DNA of 64,000 nucleotides from Pseudomonas sediminis (GTDB taxonomy: Bacteria > Pseudomonadota > Gammaproteobacteria > Pseudomonadales > Pseudomonadaceae), in NCBI RefSeq assembly GCF_039555755.1, contig NZ_CP154631.1, forward strand, positions 124,001-188,000, given 5' to 3'. Positions 18,188 through 26,659 of the stretch are shown here, one piece after another; within the stretch, counting starts at the first letter, position 1; the number at the start of each line of letters is the position of its first letter. The position numbers and the translations under genes were made by a program. The notes beneath the pieces were generated by a model. It was not told the DNA's origin and made no database searches. It saw only the letters and a program-made list of their open reading frames with translations.

Positions 18188-18654
18188 CCCAGGTAACCAA
18201 TATCCCCTACGAAGCTCTCGAAGTCGGCCAGCAGGCGAGCTTCGAAAAGCAGGTCGAAGAACGCGACGTACAACTGTTCGCTGCGGTATCCGGCGACAAC
18301 AACCCGGTACACCTGGACGCCGCCTTCGCTGCCGAGACCATGTTCAAGGAGCGCATCGCCCACGGCATGTTCACCGGCGCGCTGATCAGCGCCGCCATCG
18401 CCTGCAACCTGCCTGGCCCGGGCACCATCTACCTCGGCCAGCAGCTCAAGTTCACCCGCCCGGTGAAGCTTGGCGACACACTCACCGTGAAGCTGGAAGT
18501 GCTGGAAAAACTGCCGAAGAACCGCGTGCGCATCGCCACCCGCGTGTTCAATCAGGACGGCAAGCAAGTGGTCGACGGCGAAGCCGAAGTGCTCGCCCCG
18601 AGCGCCGAGCAGACCGTGACCATGCCGCCGATGCCGCAGGTCACCGTCAACTGA
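18184..18654 (+). CDS. phaJ: (R)-specific enoyl-CoA hydratase, MaoC/PhaJ type
   Basis: A 156-residue single hot-dog domain. The hydratase-2 signature AVSGDNNPVHLDAAFA (about 36-51) carries the catalytic aspartate and histidine, followed by HGMFTGALISAAIA and LGQQLKFTRPVKLGD. It closely resembles my memory of P. aeruginosa PhaJ1, which converts beta-oxidation enoyl-CoA to (R)-3-hydroxyacyl-CoA, the precursor for polyhydroxyalkanoate. AAGGAG lies just before the ATG, which overlaps the hydrolase stop. The neighbouring fadD genes fit a fatty-acid-to-PHA link. Confidence 0.88.
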   Translation: MTQVTNIPYEALEVGQQASFEKQVEERDVQLFAAVSGDNNPVHLDAAFAAETMFKERIAHGMFTGALISAAIACNLPGPGTIYLGQQLKFTRPVKLGDTLTVKLEVLEKLPKNRVRIATRVFNQDGKQVVDGEAEVLAPSAEQTVTMPPMPQVTVN

Positions 18655-18864
18655 GGCGCTGCAAGCTGGTGCGTGGCTACAGTGCTGCGCACCACTTTTG
18701 TTCTACACTCACAAATCTTGAACGACCTTGCGCTGCCATAAGTGCGTTTCTTTGTGCATATCGCACAAGCCCCTTTGATCACCTTGCCAAGCAGACTGCT
18801 GCACTGCTTTCTGGCACGTCCCCTGCTATCGCCAAGGCCTCACCCTCTTACCGGAGCCAGGTCC

Positions 18865-20136
18865 ATGAGCCATGCCACCCCCGATAGCGATTACCCCCTG
18901 AGCGAGGTGCCCAGCGGCGCACGCCAAGGGCTGTTTTCCACCGCCATCCTGCTGTTCGGCTTCACCTTCTTCACCGCCACTATGTTCGCCGGCGGCAAGA
19001 TCGGCATGGCCTTCGACTTCACCACTCTGCTCTGGGCTGCGGTGATCGGTAACCTGCTGCTCGGCCTGTATGCCGCCGTGCTGGGCCTGATCGCCTGCCG
19101 CAGTGGGCTGAACTCGGTGCTGATGGGCCGTTTCTGCTTCGGCGAGGTGGGCAGCAAGCTGTCCGACATGCTGCTCGGCTTCACCCAGATCGGCTGGTAC
19201 GCCTGGGGCACGGCGACCATCGCCATCGTCCTGGTGAAGATTCTTGGCCTGCCCGAAAGCCTGACTATCCCGCTGATGGTGCTGTTCGGCTTCGGTTTCT
19301 GCGTCACTGCCTTCATCGGCTACAAGGGCCTCGATCTGCTCTCGCGCGTCGCCGTGCCGGCCATGCTGGTGCTGCTGGTGGCTTCGCTGTGGATCGCCAC
19401 CCGTGATATCGGCGGTATGGCCGGGCTACTGGCAGTCCAACCCAAGGAGAGCATGAGCCTGAGTATGGCCATCACCCTGGTGTTTGGCACCTTCGTCAGC
19501 GGCGCCACCCAGGCCACCAACTGGACACGTTTCGCCAAGAGCGGCCGCGTCGCGGTGCTGGCCAGCCTGTTCGGTTTCTTCATCGGCAATGGCCTGATGA
19601 TCATCGCCGGGGCCTATGGCGCCATCGTCTATCAGCAACCGGACGTGGTCGAAGTGCTGGTGCTGCAGGGGCTGTCCATGGCTGCCGTGATCATGCTGTT
19701 CCTCAATCTGTGGACCACTCAGGACAACACCATCTACAACTTCGCCGCCGCCGGCTGCAACCTACTGCGCACCGGCAAACGCAAGACCGTGACCCTGGCC
19801 GGCGCGGCCATCGGCACCTTGCTGGCTATCGGCGGCATGTACGAGATGCTGATTCCCTTCCTGATCCTGCTCGGCTCGATCATCCCGCCGATTGGTGGGG
19901 TGATCATGGCGGACTTCTTCTACGGCCACCGCGCGCGCTATCCGAAACTGGCCGATGTAAGTCTGCCGACGTTCAACTGGGTCGGCCTGGGCGCCTACCT
20001 GATCGGTGCACTCAGCGCCTACTTCTCGCCCTGGGTAGCCCCGCTGGTGGGCATCGCCGTGGCTGCCGTGGCCTACGTTGTGCTGTTCGAACTGAACAGG
20101 GCCCTGGTCGGCCGCCAACAGGTCGCCGGCGCGTGA
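18865..20136 (+). CDS. codB: Cytosine permease CodB (NCS1 family)
   Basis: A 423-residue inner-membrane symporter with about 12 helices. NCS1 features include LFGFTFFTATMFAGGKIGMAF in helix 1, the helix 3 region GFTQIGWYAWGT, NWTRFAKSG, and TTQDNTIYNFAAAG. It imports cytosine for deamination by CodA, encoded two genes downstream. The start at 18865 follows GGAGCCAGG, and 123 bp of in-frame sequence upstream is not coding. The stop TGA overlaps the GTG start of the PucR-type regulator, so the three genes form one operon. Confidence 0.9.
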   Translation: MSHATPDSDYPLSEVPSGARQGLFSTAILLFGFTFFTATMFAGGKIGMAFDFTTLLWAAVIGNLLLGLYAAVLGLIACRSGLNSVLMGRFCFGEVGSKLSDMLLGFTQIGWYAWGTATIAIVLVKILGLPESLTIPLMVLFGFGFCVTAFIGYKGLDLLSRVAVPAMLVLLVASLWIATRDIGGMAGLLAVQPKESMSLSMAITLVFGTFVSGATQATNWTRFAKSGRVAVLASLFGFFIGNGLMIIAGAYGAIVYQQPDVVEVLVLQGLSMAAVIMLFLNLWTTQDNTIYNFAAAGCNLLRTGKRKTVTLAGAAIGTLLAIGGMYEMLIPFLILLGSIIPPIGGVIMADFFYGHRARYPKLADVSLPTFNWVGLGAYLIGALSAYFSPWVAPLVGIAVAAVAYVVLFELNRALVGRQQVAGA

Positions 20137-21356
20137 GCCTGACCGTCGCCGATGTACTCGCCCTGCCCGACCTGGCCAGCATGCACCTGCGTGCCGGCCA
20201 GGCCGGGCGCGACAATGCCGTGCGCTGGCCCTACGTGGCCGAGAACGAAGGCATCGCCGACTGGGTGATGGGCGGCGAGCTGATCTTCGTCACCGGCATC
20301 AACCATCCGCGTGACGAAGCCAACCTGCTACGCCTGGTGCGCGAAGGCCATGAGCGCGTGGTGGCCGGCATGGTTATCCTCACCGGCGCCGAGTTCATCC
20401 AGGCCATCCCGCCCAGCGTCATCGCAGAAGCCGAGCGCCTGAACCTACCACTGATCGAGCAGCCCTACGCGCTGAAGATGGTGGTGGTCACCCAGGCCAT
20501 CGGCACCGCGCTGGTACAGGCGCAGCAGCTCGGCCGCTCACGCCAGTACGTGCTGGAGCAGGTGCTCGAGGGTGACTACCAGTCACTCGAGGTGCTGCTG
20601 CAACGCGGTGACAGCCTCGGCCTGGCACTGCATGTGCCGCGTCAGGTGGCACTGCTGCGCCTCGACGGCAGCGAGCAACTGTTCGGTGACCTGCCCGACG
20701 AAGACGCCGAACGTCAGCTACAGACTCGCCAACAACTGCTGCAACGGCGACTGGAGCAGAGCCTCGGCGAACTCGGTAATGCGCTGCCGCTGGTCAGCCA
20801 GGGCCGTCACTGGATCTCCCTGCTGCCCTGCCCCGATGCCCACGCCGAAGCGCGTAATCGTCAGGCCATGACCGTGCTGCTCGATGAACTGCGCCCGCAA
20901 CTCGGCCCGCTACGGCTGTTCCTTGGCCTAGGCAGCGCCGGCTGCGAGGCGCCGCGTTTCGCCCAGGGCCTGGGTGAAGCACGCCAGGCACTGGCCGTGG
21001 CGCAGCGCTTTCCCGAGCGCCTGGGCCTGTGCAGTTTCAATGAATTGGGCGTGCTGGAGCTGCTCGGTGCGATCCGCGACCGCAGCCTGCTCGATCGCTT
21101 CGTCGAACGCGTGGTCGGCCCGCTGATCGGCGACGACACACGCCACCAACCGGTGCTGATGCCGACGCTGGAGGCCTGGTTCGCCGAGAACGGCAACCTG
21201 GCCCTGGCCGCGCAACGCCTGAACGTTCACCGCAATACCCTGAGCTACCGTCTACAACGCATCGAAGCGCTGACCGGCTGCTCATTCGAAGATCCGCACG
21301 ACCGCCTGAACATCAGCGTTGCGCTGTTGATCCGGCGCCTGTCGTCGCCTGCCTGA
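20133..21356 (+). CDS. PucR-family transcriptional regulator of the codBA operon
   Basis: A 407-residue regulator starting at a GTG that overlaps the codB stop. The N-terminal PucR purine-catabolism domain (about 1-120) begins [21 protein letters not shown] and contains [14 protein letters not shown]. The C-terminal HTH_30 domain (about 345-405) has [19 protein letters not shown] followed by [15 protein letters not shown]. Such regulators often activate nucleobase uptake and catabolism. Its place between codB and codA suggests it controls cytosine salvage, with autoregulation likely because it is in the same transcript. Confidence 0.87.
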   Translation: MSLTVADVLALPDLASMHLRAGQAGRDNAVRWPYVAENEGIADWVMGGELIFVTGINHPRDEANLLRLVREGHERVVAGMVILTGAEFIQAIPPSVIAEAERLNLPLIEQPYALKMVVVTQAIGTALVQAQQLGRSRQYVLEQVLEGDYQSLEVLLQRGDSLGLALHVPRQVALLRLDGSEQLFGDLPDEDAERQLQTRQQLLQRRLEQSLGELGNALPLVSQGRHWISLLPCPDAHAEARNRQAMTVLLDELRPQLGPLRLFLGLGSAGCEAPRFAQGLGEARQALAVAQRFPERLGLCSFNELGVLELLGAIRDRSLLDRFVERVVGPLIGDDTRHQPVLMPTLEAWFAENGNLALAAQRLNVHRNTLSYRLQRIEALTGCSFEDPHDRLNISVALLIRRLSSPA

Positions 21357-21367
21357 GAGGAAACCTG

Positions 21368-22603
21368 ATGATCATCCACAATGCCCGCCTGCGCGGCCGA
21401 GACGGCCTGCACCGCATCACCCTGGACGGCGAGCGCATCGCTGCCATCGACGCCCAGCACGCCTTGCCCCCCATCGCCGAGGGCGATCTGAACGCCGCCG
21501 GCAATCTGGTCGTGCCGCCCTTCGTCGAGCCGCACATCCACCTCGACGCCACCCTCACCGCCGGCGAGCCGGCCTGGAACATGAGCGGCACGCTATTCGA
21601 GGGCATCGAGCGCTGGGCCGAACGCAAGGCGCTGGTCACCCATGAAGACACCAAGACCCGCGCCAAGAAGACCATCGACATGCTGGTCGACCATGGCATC
21701 CAGCACGTGCGCACCCACGTCGACGTCACCGACCCGACCCTCGCTGCCCTCAAGGCCATGCTCGAAGTACGTGAGGAAACCCGCCACCTTATCGACTTGC
21801 AGATCGTCGCCTTTCCGCAGGAGGGCATCGAGTCCTACGCCAATGGTCGCGCGCTGATGGAGCAAGCCGTGGAACTGGGCGCCGATGTGGTCGGCGGCAT
21901 CCCGCACTTCGAGAACACCCGTGACCAGGGCATTTCGTCGATCAAGTTCCTCATGGACTTGGCCGAGCGCAGCGGCTGCCTGGTGGACGTGCACTGCGAC
22001 GAAACCGACGACCCGCAGTCGCGCTTTCTCGAAGTGCTGGCCGAAGAAGCTCGCGTGCGCGGAATGGGCGCACGTGTCACCGCCAGCCACACCGTGGCCA
22101 TGGGCTCCTACGACAACGCCTACTGCTCCAAGCTGTTCCGCCTGCTGAAGATGAGCGGCATCAGCTTCATTTCCTGCCCCACCGAAAGCATCCACCTGCA
22201 GGGCCGTTTCGATACCTACCCGAAACGCCGGGGCCTGACTCGCGTGGCGGAGATCGACCGCGCCGGGATGAACGTCTGCTTCGGCCAGGATTCCATCGTC
22301 GACCCCTGGTACCCGCTGGGTAACGGGAACATCCTGCGCATCCTCGAAGCCGGCCTGCATATTTGCCACATGCTCGGCTACGAAGACCTCAAGCGCAGCC
22401 TGGATCTGATCACCGACAACTCGGCGCGCGCACTGAACCTGGGTGAAGGGTATGGCCTGGAAGTGGGGCGCCCAGCCAACCTGCTGATCCTCTCGGCGCC
22501 GGACGATTACGAGATGGTGCGCAGCCAGGGGCATGCACTGGTGTCGGTGCGCCACGGCAAGGTGCTGATGCGCCGCATGCCGGCACAGATCGAGCGCGCC
22601 TGA
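21368..22603 (+). CDS. codA: Cytosine deaminase CodA
   Basis: A 411-residue amidohydrolase that converts cytosine to uracil and ammonia, using one metal ion. Metal and catalytic residues are visible in [37 protein letters not shown] and [18 protein letters not shown]. The length is close to E. coli CodA. It starts 11 bp after the regulator gene with GAGAGGAAACCTG upstream. With CodB it supplies uracil and nitrogen from exogenous cytosine. Confidence 0.93.
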   Translation: MIIHNARLRGRDGLHRITLDGERIAAIDAQHALPPIAEGDLNAAGNLVVPPFVEPHIHLDATLTAGEPAWNMSGTLFEGIERWAERKALVTHEDTKTRAKKTIDMLVDHGIQHVRTHVDVTDPTLAALKAMLEVREETRHLIDLQIVAFPQEGIESYANGRALMEQAVELGADVVGGIPHFENTRDQGISSIKFLMDLAERSGCLVDVHCDETDDPQSRFLEVLAEEARVRGMGARVTASHTVAMGSYDNAYCSKLFRLLKMSGISFISCPTESIHLQGRFDTYPKRRGLTRVAEIDRAGMNVCFGQDSIVDPWYPLGNGNILRILEAGLHICHMLGYEDLKRSLDLITDNSARALNLGEGYGLEVGRPANLLILSAPDDYEMVRSQGHALVSVRHGKVLMRRMPAQIERA

Positions 22604-22632
22604 CGCTGAAACGAGGGAAGGGCTTTAGATCG

Positions 22633-22785
22633 GGTGGATGACGCTTTTTTCATCCACCATTGCGTCGGTCCAAGCGGTGGACAAGCTTCGCGTTGTCCAC
22701 CCTGCTAACTCATGCGAATAGTGACCGTAGGAGCGGCCTCAGCCGCGATTCACCTTGAAGAGCTCGCGACTGAAGCCGCTCCTAC
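22633..22785. repeat. Cluster of three intergenic hairpins
   Basis: Three palindromes lie between convergent codA and the efflux operon: GGTGGATG/CATCCACC (22633-22658), GGTGGACAA/TTGTCCACC (22676-22701) and GTAGGAGCGGC/GCCGCTCCTAC (22727-22785). The last belongs to a dispersed family also seen at 35576-35633 and 59395-59440. They probably end both transcripts. The rest of the interval holds no gene. Confidence 0.7.
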
Positions 22786-22799
22786 AACTGAAAACCGCC

Positions 22800-23651
22800 C
22801 TATTCCACCCTTACGCTGGCGGTCATGCCGGCGCTCAGCACCATGCCCTCGGGTACCTGATCGAGCTTGATGCGCACCGGAATGCGCTGCGCCAGGCGCA
22901 CCCAGTTGAAGGTCGGCTCGACATTGGCCAGCAGTTGCCCATCCGGGCTGGCGTTGCGGTCGGTGATGCCACGACTGATGCTTTCCACCTCGCCGCGAAT
23001 CTGCTGATCACCGCCCATCAGCCTCACCTCCACCGGCGCGCCAACCTGTATGCGCGGCAACTTGGTTTCCTCGAAGTACGCCTGCACGTAGAACGATTCG
23101 GTATCGACCAGCGCCATCACTGCTTGCCCGGCATTGATGTAGTTACCCTGCGCTAGCACCAGATTGGTGATCTGCCCATCACGAGGGGCATGCACTTCGC
23201 TGCGTGCCAGATTCAGCTCGGCCACACGCAGATCAGCCTGCGCTTCGCGGTATTCGCTGCGCGCCATCTCGGCGTTGATCTGCGCGTTCTCCAGCAGCTC
23301 GGCACTGATCGCCTGGGCACCCAGGCGAGAGCGGCGCGAAGCTTCGTGCTCGCGCAGGCTCAGCTGCTGGCGGCGAATATCCACCACCGCCTTGGCTTTC
23401 TCCATCGCCGCCTGATAGCGATCGCGGTCGATGCTCATCAGCAGATCCCCCGCCTTGACCTGCTGGTTGTCGCGCACCTTGAGTTCGACCACCCAGCCGG
23501 ACACGTCCGGGGCGATGGTCACCACGTCGGCGCGCACCCGAGCGTCGCGCGTCCAGGGCGAGTACATGTAATGCTGCCAGATCCAGGAACCGGCGAAGAT
23601 CGCCGCCGCCACCATGGCCAGGGTGATGCCGACTCGAATGGTCGAACGCAT
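22800..23651 (-). CDS. HlyD-family periplasmic adaptor (AaeA/EmrA-like)
   Basis: A 283-residue membrane fusion protein. One N-terminal membrane segment (VGITLAMVAAAIFAGSWIW) is followed by the biotinyl-lipoyl-like start VTIAPDVSGWVVELKVRDNQ, a short alpha-hairpin, and a beta-barrel region with PRDGQITNLVLAQGNYINAG. It would connect the FUSC pump encoded upstream to an outer-membrane channel. GAGGAGAAAGC precedes the ATG. No outer-membrane factor gene is present here. Confidence 0.87.
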   Translation of the reverse strand: MRSTIRVGITLAMVAAAIFAGSWIWQHYMYSPWTRDARVRADVVTIAPDVSGWVVELKVRDNQQVKAGDLLMSIDRDRYQAAMEKAKAVVDIRRQQLSLREHEASRRSRLGAQAISAELLENAQINAEMARSEYREAQADLRVAELNLARSEVHAPRDGQITNLVLAQGNYINAGQAVMALVDTESFYVQAYFEETKLPRIQVGAPVEVRLMGGDQQIRGEVESISRGITDRNASPDGQLLANVEPTFNWVRLAQRIPVRIKLDQVPEGMVLSAGMTASVRVE

Positions 23652-23663
23652 GCTTTCTTCTCC

Positions 23664-23867
23664 TCAATGCGCCAGGGCGACCATCACGGCCGCCAGAACG
23701 CAGACATACAAGGCACAGTCGAACAGGGCTTCGTGCCAGATCCAGCGCGACAACCCAACGCGCTGCAACCCCAGGCGCAACACGCCGGTCAGCAGCAGCG
23801 CCAATACCGCGTAGGCCGCCATCGGGCTCAGCAACACGCCGCCCAGCGACCATTCATGCAAACCCAT
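23664..23867 (-). CDS. DUF1656 small membrane protein (AaeX-like)
   Basis: A 67-residue protein with two hydrophobic helices, beginning MGLHEWSLGGVLLSPMAAYA. DUF1656 proteins occur between FUSC pump and HlyD adaptor genes, as AaeX does in E. coli; their exact role is unknown. The start at 23867 has GGAGG five bases upstream. A GTG six bases earlier is possible but lies next to that site. It ends 12 bp before the adaptor gene. Confidence 0.83.
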   Translation of the reverse strand: MGLHEWSLGGVLLSPMAAYAVLALLLTGVLRLGLQRVGLSRWIWHEALFDCALYVCVLAAVMVALAH

Positions 23868-23919
23868 GCGCACCTCCCTCCATAACCAGCGTACGACCTG
23901 CTGCGCGTCGGCCCTGCTG

Positions 23920-23987
23920 CGTTAAAAACAGGCTCAGACTGCTCATTTACCGCTTGTAAACTCCGCGTCTTCGCCTGTTTTTGCCTT
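23920..23987. repeat. Dispersed repeat overlapping the FUSC gene end
   Basis: AAAAACAGGC (23924-23933) and GCCTGTTTTT (23973-23982) are exact inverted repeats around TGCTCATTTAC and TTGTAAACT. The same core, with changes, appears inside the MITE-like element at 32749-32947. It covers the last 14 codons and the stop of the FUSC pump gene. Confidence 0.6.
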
Positions 23988-25985
23988 GCACGGCTCTAGC
24001 TCGCTAGGCCCTACACAGGTTCTGAGTTGGCACCAGTGACGCCAGCCGTTCTGCAGCTGCAACAGAGCCGCCTCGGCCAGACGTTTGTCGATGCTCGGCG
24101 TGCAGGCGCGCAGCGCCTCTTGCAGTTCGACCACCGCTGCGTTCAGGTCATCTTCACCGCCTGGTGCAGGACCACGCTCCAACGCGTCGTCGAGGCGCTC
24201 CAGGAAACGCTGCTGCGACCGCGCCAGGCCAGCATCGGCATTGGCCAGGCACTTGCGCAGATGCAACAACTCGTCGCCCAGGTCGAGGCCGGCCACGCCG
24301 TCGTCCCAGCGGCTGCGCGCTTGATCCGGCCGCGCCGGATAGTGCCGTGCCAGCTGGATCAGGCGATCAGCCATACGCCCGCCGAACCAGTTCTCGGCGC
24401 GACCCAGGTCACGACGGGTCAGACGTCCCAGGTCGCTCAGGATCGCCTGCATCAGACGCCGGCCATGCCAGACCGGATTGCGCAACACCACCAGCTTGAA
24501 CGCCATCACCGCGCAACCCACGCCCATCAGCATTCCGGGCGCCTCATTGAGGAAGAACTCGACGTTGTAGCCGACACCCGGCGCCGGCAGGCAGAGCACG
24601 ATGAAGTGCAGGCAGAACGAGGTCGAGGTCGCGGCCGTCGCCGGTTTGGCCATGCCCAGCACGCCGAAGAACAGCGGCACGCCCAACACCATGCAGAGCA
24701 TCACGAAGCCGTCTATCTGTGGCATCAGGATCTGGCCGACGAAGAAAGCTACCGGCAGCGCGTAGAAGATGCCGCGCAGGAACATCATGCCGATCTGCGG
24801 CGCCGCTTCGAGGCGGGCGAACAAGCTGCAGACCACGCAGGCCAGCAGCAGCGCACCGGTGGCGTGGGTCCAGCCGGTGGCCAGCCAGAACGCCGCCAGA
24901 ACCAGAAAGGTCAGCGCGCTGCGCGAGCCATAGACCAGGGCGGTCTGCCAGTCGTAATGCCAGGATAGGGCGCGCGGTGCATCGGCCGGAGCCCTGCCCT
25001 CCTCGACCGAGCGCAACGCGTGGCTGGCTTCCTCGACACGCAACAGCAGCACCATCAAGCGTTCCAGACACAGTTGCTGGCCACTGCTCAGTTCATCGTC
25101 CTGCGCGGCCTGGCGCAGTTGCTCGACCAGCTCCAGCAGGCCCGCTGGCTGCTCCTGCTGCAAGCGCTCGTCCACCACCTGCAACCAGGGCGCGACCGCC
25201 TGCGCCTCGACACCACTCAGTTGCCGCCACTGCCGCGCCACTCCACGGGCCAGACGTAACATACCGAGCAGATCACGACTCAACACCCGCAACGCCACGG
25301 CACGCTGGCGACCACGGGCACCCTCGAACCAGGCGTGCTCGCGCTGGGCGTCGACGGCGACGATCCGCGCCAGCACCTCCAGCAAGCCCTGTCGCGAATC
25401 AGCCTCACCCGCCAGCGCCTGACGCGAAGCCGCAACGCCGGCCTGCCAGGCGTTGCGCGCCTGCTGTGCCAGTTGCCGCTCGACGCGCTGCGGCCAGAGC
25501 AAAGCGCTGCTCAGGGTGGCGCAGATGATGCCCAGGCAAATTTCCGTGCAGCGGGCGATGGCTTCATCGAACACCACATGCGGCTTGCCGATGGCCGGCA
25601 AGGCGATGATCGCCACAGTGTAGCCGGCCAGCACGAAGGAGTACGACCAGGCGCTGCGCAACATGGTCGAGAACGCTGTACACAACGCCAACCACAAGGC
25701 GAACGCCAGTATGAACAGCAGCGGCGCCTGGGCGAACAGCCCCATCATCACCACGGCCATAAAGGTGCCGACCAGCGTACCGAGCAGCCGCGCCAGGCCC
25801 TTTTGTACCACCATGCCGGACAGCGGCTGGGCGACGATGAACGCGGTCATCAACGCCCACTGCGGTTGCTCCAGGCCGAAACGCAACGCACACCACAACG
25901 CCAGACCGCCGCCGAGCAGGGTCTTGATGGCAAATTGAACGGCTTGCGAGCTTGGCGCGAGAAACGCCAGCAAGGAATCACGCAC
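23943..25985 (-). CDS. FUSC-family efflux pump (AaeB-like)
   Basis: A 680-residue inner-membrane protein with two clusters of about six helices (roughly 10-165 and 360-500) separated by a large cytoplasmic region, the FUSC/AaeB layout. The relatives export aromatic carboxylic acids or fusaric acid together with an HlyD adaptor. The GTG at 25985 is chosen because AGG stands nine bases upstream; a TTG at 26009 would add eight residues. The last 14 residues (AKTGEDAEFTSGK) are encoded by a dispersed repeat, an unusual C-terminal addition. A 12-bp palindrome lies upstream and may be an operator. Confidence 0.87.
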   Translation of the reverse strand: MRDSLLAFLAPSSQAVQFAIKTLLGGGLALWCALRFGLEQPQWALMTAFIVAQPLSGMVVQKGLARLLGTLVGTFMAVVMMGLFAQAPLLFILAFALWLALCTAFSTMLRSAWSYSFVLAGYTVAIIALPAIGKPHVVFDEAIARCTEICLGIICATLSSALLWPQRVERQLAQQARNAWQAGVAASRQALAGEADSRQGLLEVLARIVAVDAQREHAWFEGARGRQRAVALRVLSRDLLGMLRLARGVARQWRQLSGVEAQAVAPWLQVVDERLQQEQPAGLLELVEQLRQAAQDDELSSGQQLCLERLMVLLLRVEEASHALRSVEEGRAPADAPRALSWHYDWQTALVYGSRSALTFLVLAAFWLATGWTHATGALLLACVVCSLFARLEAAPQIGMMFLRGIFYALPVAFFVGQILMPQIDGFVMLCMVLGVPLFFGVLGMAKPATAATSTSFCLHFIVLCLPAPGVGYNVEFFLNEAPGMLMGVGCAVMAFKLVVLRNPVWHGRRLMQAILSDLGRLTRRDLGRAENWFGGRMADRLIQLARHYPARPDQARSRWDDGVAGLDLGDELLHLRKCLANADAGLARSQQRFLERLDDALERGPAPGGEDDLNAAVVELQEALRACTPSIDKRLAEAALLQLQNGWRHWCQLRTCVGPSELEPCKAKTGEDAEFTSGK

Positions 25986-26061
25986 GATGGCTACCTGAAA
26001 AAATCTCAACTCTGAACATAGCTGTAGCGATTGGGTTCCGCCTCCGTGCGAAACTCAATTA

Positions 26062-26073
26062 TTAGCTAGCTAA
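26062..26073. promoter_or_regulatory. 12-bp palindrome upstream of the efflux operon
   Basis: TTAGCTAGCTAA is a perfect inverted repeat about 75 bp upstream of the FUSC start, in an AT-rich stretch. Sites of this form are often bound by MarR or TetR proteins. No regulator gene lies beside it. Confidence 0.5.
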
Positions 26074-26122
26074 GTATTTATGTCCAGAAGGCGCCATACG
26101 CCCAGGCAGGCAACATGCAAAT

Positions 26123-26147
26123 AAAAAAAGGGCGACCGAAGTCGCCC
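26123..26147 (-). terminator. Rho-independent terminator of ccoM
   Basis: On the minus strand GGGCGAC and GTCGCCC pair around a TTCG tetraloop, followed by seven T residues. It lies about 35 bp past the ccoM stop and is a textbook intrinsic terminator. Confidence 0.88.
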
Positions 26148-26180
26148 GAATTGCCTTGCGTGCCCAGTGAACTGGAAGGG

Positions 26181-26297
26181 TTAGCTCTGCTTGCGCTTGT
26201 GAGCATCCTTCCAGATGAAGTAACCAACACCCCCGAAGAACGCGACCATCAGAAGAACGGTGCCGACTCCGGCGAGAACCACTGTATCGACGAACAT
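26181..26297 (-). CDS. ccoM: cbb3-type cytochrome oxidase small subunit CcoM
   Basis: A 38-residue single-helix protein that begins MFVDTVVLAGVGTVLLMVAF and ends in a basic tail (WKDAHKRKQS). This matches my memory of P. stutzeri CcoM, a small subunit that helps assemble and stabilise cbb3 oxidase in the inner membrane. GGAGG precedes the ATG, a strong terminator follows, and a perfect ANR box lies 66 bp upstream, fitting induction at low oxygen. The gene stands alone, away from any cco operon. Confidence 0.85.
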   Translation of the reverse strand: MFVDTVVLAGVGTVLLMVAFFGGVGYFIWKDAHKRKQS

Positions 26298-26362
26298 GGC
26301 TGCCTCCTGTTGTGCCTGTCTGTCTGGGATGGCTTCACGTTATCAGCGCTGGCAGCGGGAAA

Positions 26363-26378
26363 ATTGATCTGGATCAAT
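26363..26378 (-). promoter_or_regulatory. ANR (FNR-type) box of ccoM
   Basis: ATTGATCTGGATCAAT is a perfect palindrome containing the full TTGAT-N4-ATCAA consensus. Its distance from the ccoM start suits activation by ANR under oxygen limitation. Confidence 0.85.
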
Positions 26379-26414
26379 GGCTGACGAGCAGGCGCGATCA
26401 GGCCGGAGGGAATA

Positions 26415-26428
26415 CTGACCCAGGTCAA
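26415..26428 (-). promoter_or_regulatory. Second, weaker ANR/DNR-like box
   Basis: On the minus strand TTGACCTGGGTCAG matches TTGAC-N4-GTCAA except for the last base. It sits about 37 bp upstream of the perfect ANR box and could be a second site for an FNR-family regulator, or chance. Confidence 0.35.
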
Positions 26429-26497
26429 GAAATCGAGGGGGTGCGAGGCGGGAAGCACGGTCTGGCAGCCGTGCATGACGAACAAACGGTGGGAGTT

Positions 26498-26659
26498 TCA
26501 GCGCTTCTTGGGCTTGCTCTTGGACTTCTTCTTGGCCTTGCCGATCGGCAAGACCTGCTCGAAAACCTGGCGCATCTCGTTGAGGCGCTTGTCGTTGAGA
26601 TCGTGGATACGCTTGTCGCGCTCGGCGGCGAAATCGATCAGCTTGTCGTCATTGCTCAT
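26498..26659 (-). CDS. Small charged hypothetical protein, 53 aa
   Basis: A conserved-looking short protein starting MSNDDKLIDFAAERDKRIHD and ending in a lysine-rich tail (KAKKKSKSKPKKR). The first 35 residues are likely helical. The tail suggests nucleic-acid or membrane contact. Its ATG overlaps the alkB stop (ATGA), so it is translated from the alkB transcript. A longer frame upstream overlaps alkB and is not supported. No function can be assigned. Confidence 0.65.
   Translation of the reverse strand: MSNDDKLIDFAAERDKRIHDLNDKRLNEMRQVFEQVLPIGKAKKKSKSKPKKR

Noticed and set aside
18668..18698. GGTGCG/CGCACC hairpin with CTTTTG after phaJ as a terminator
   Set aside because: The stem is only 6 bp with a 14-base loop and a short T-run, so it is too weak to annotate.
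22633..22785. Possible CRISPR array
   Set aside because: The repeated units are unrelated palindromes of different sequence without regularly spaced direct repeats.
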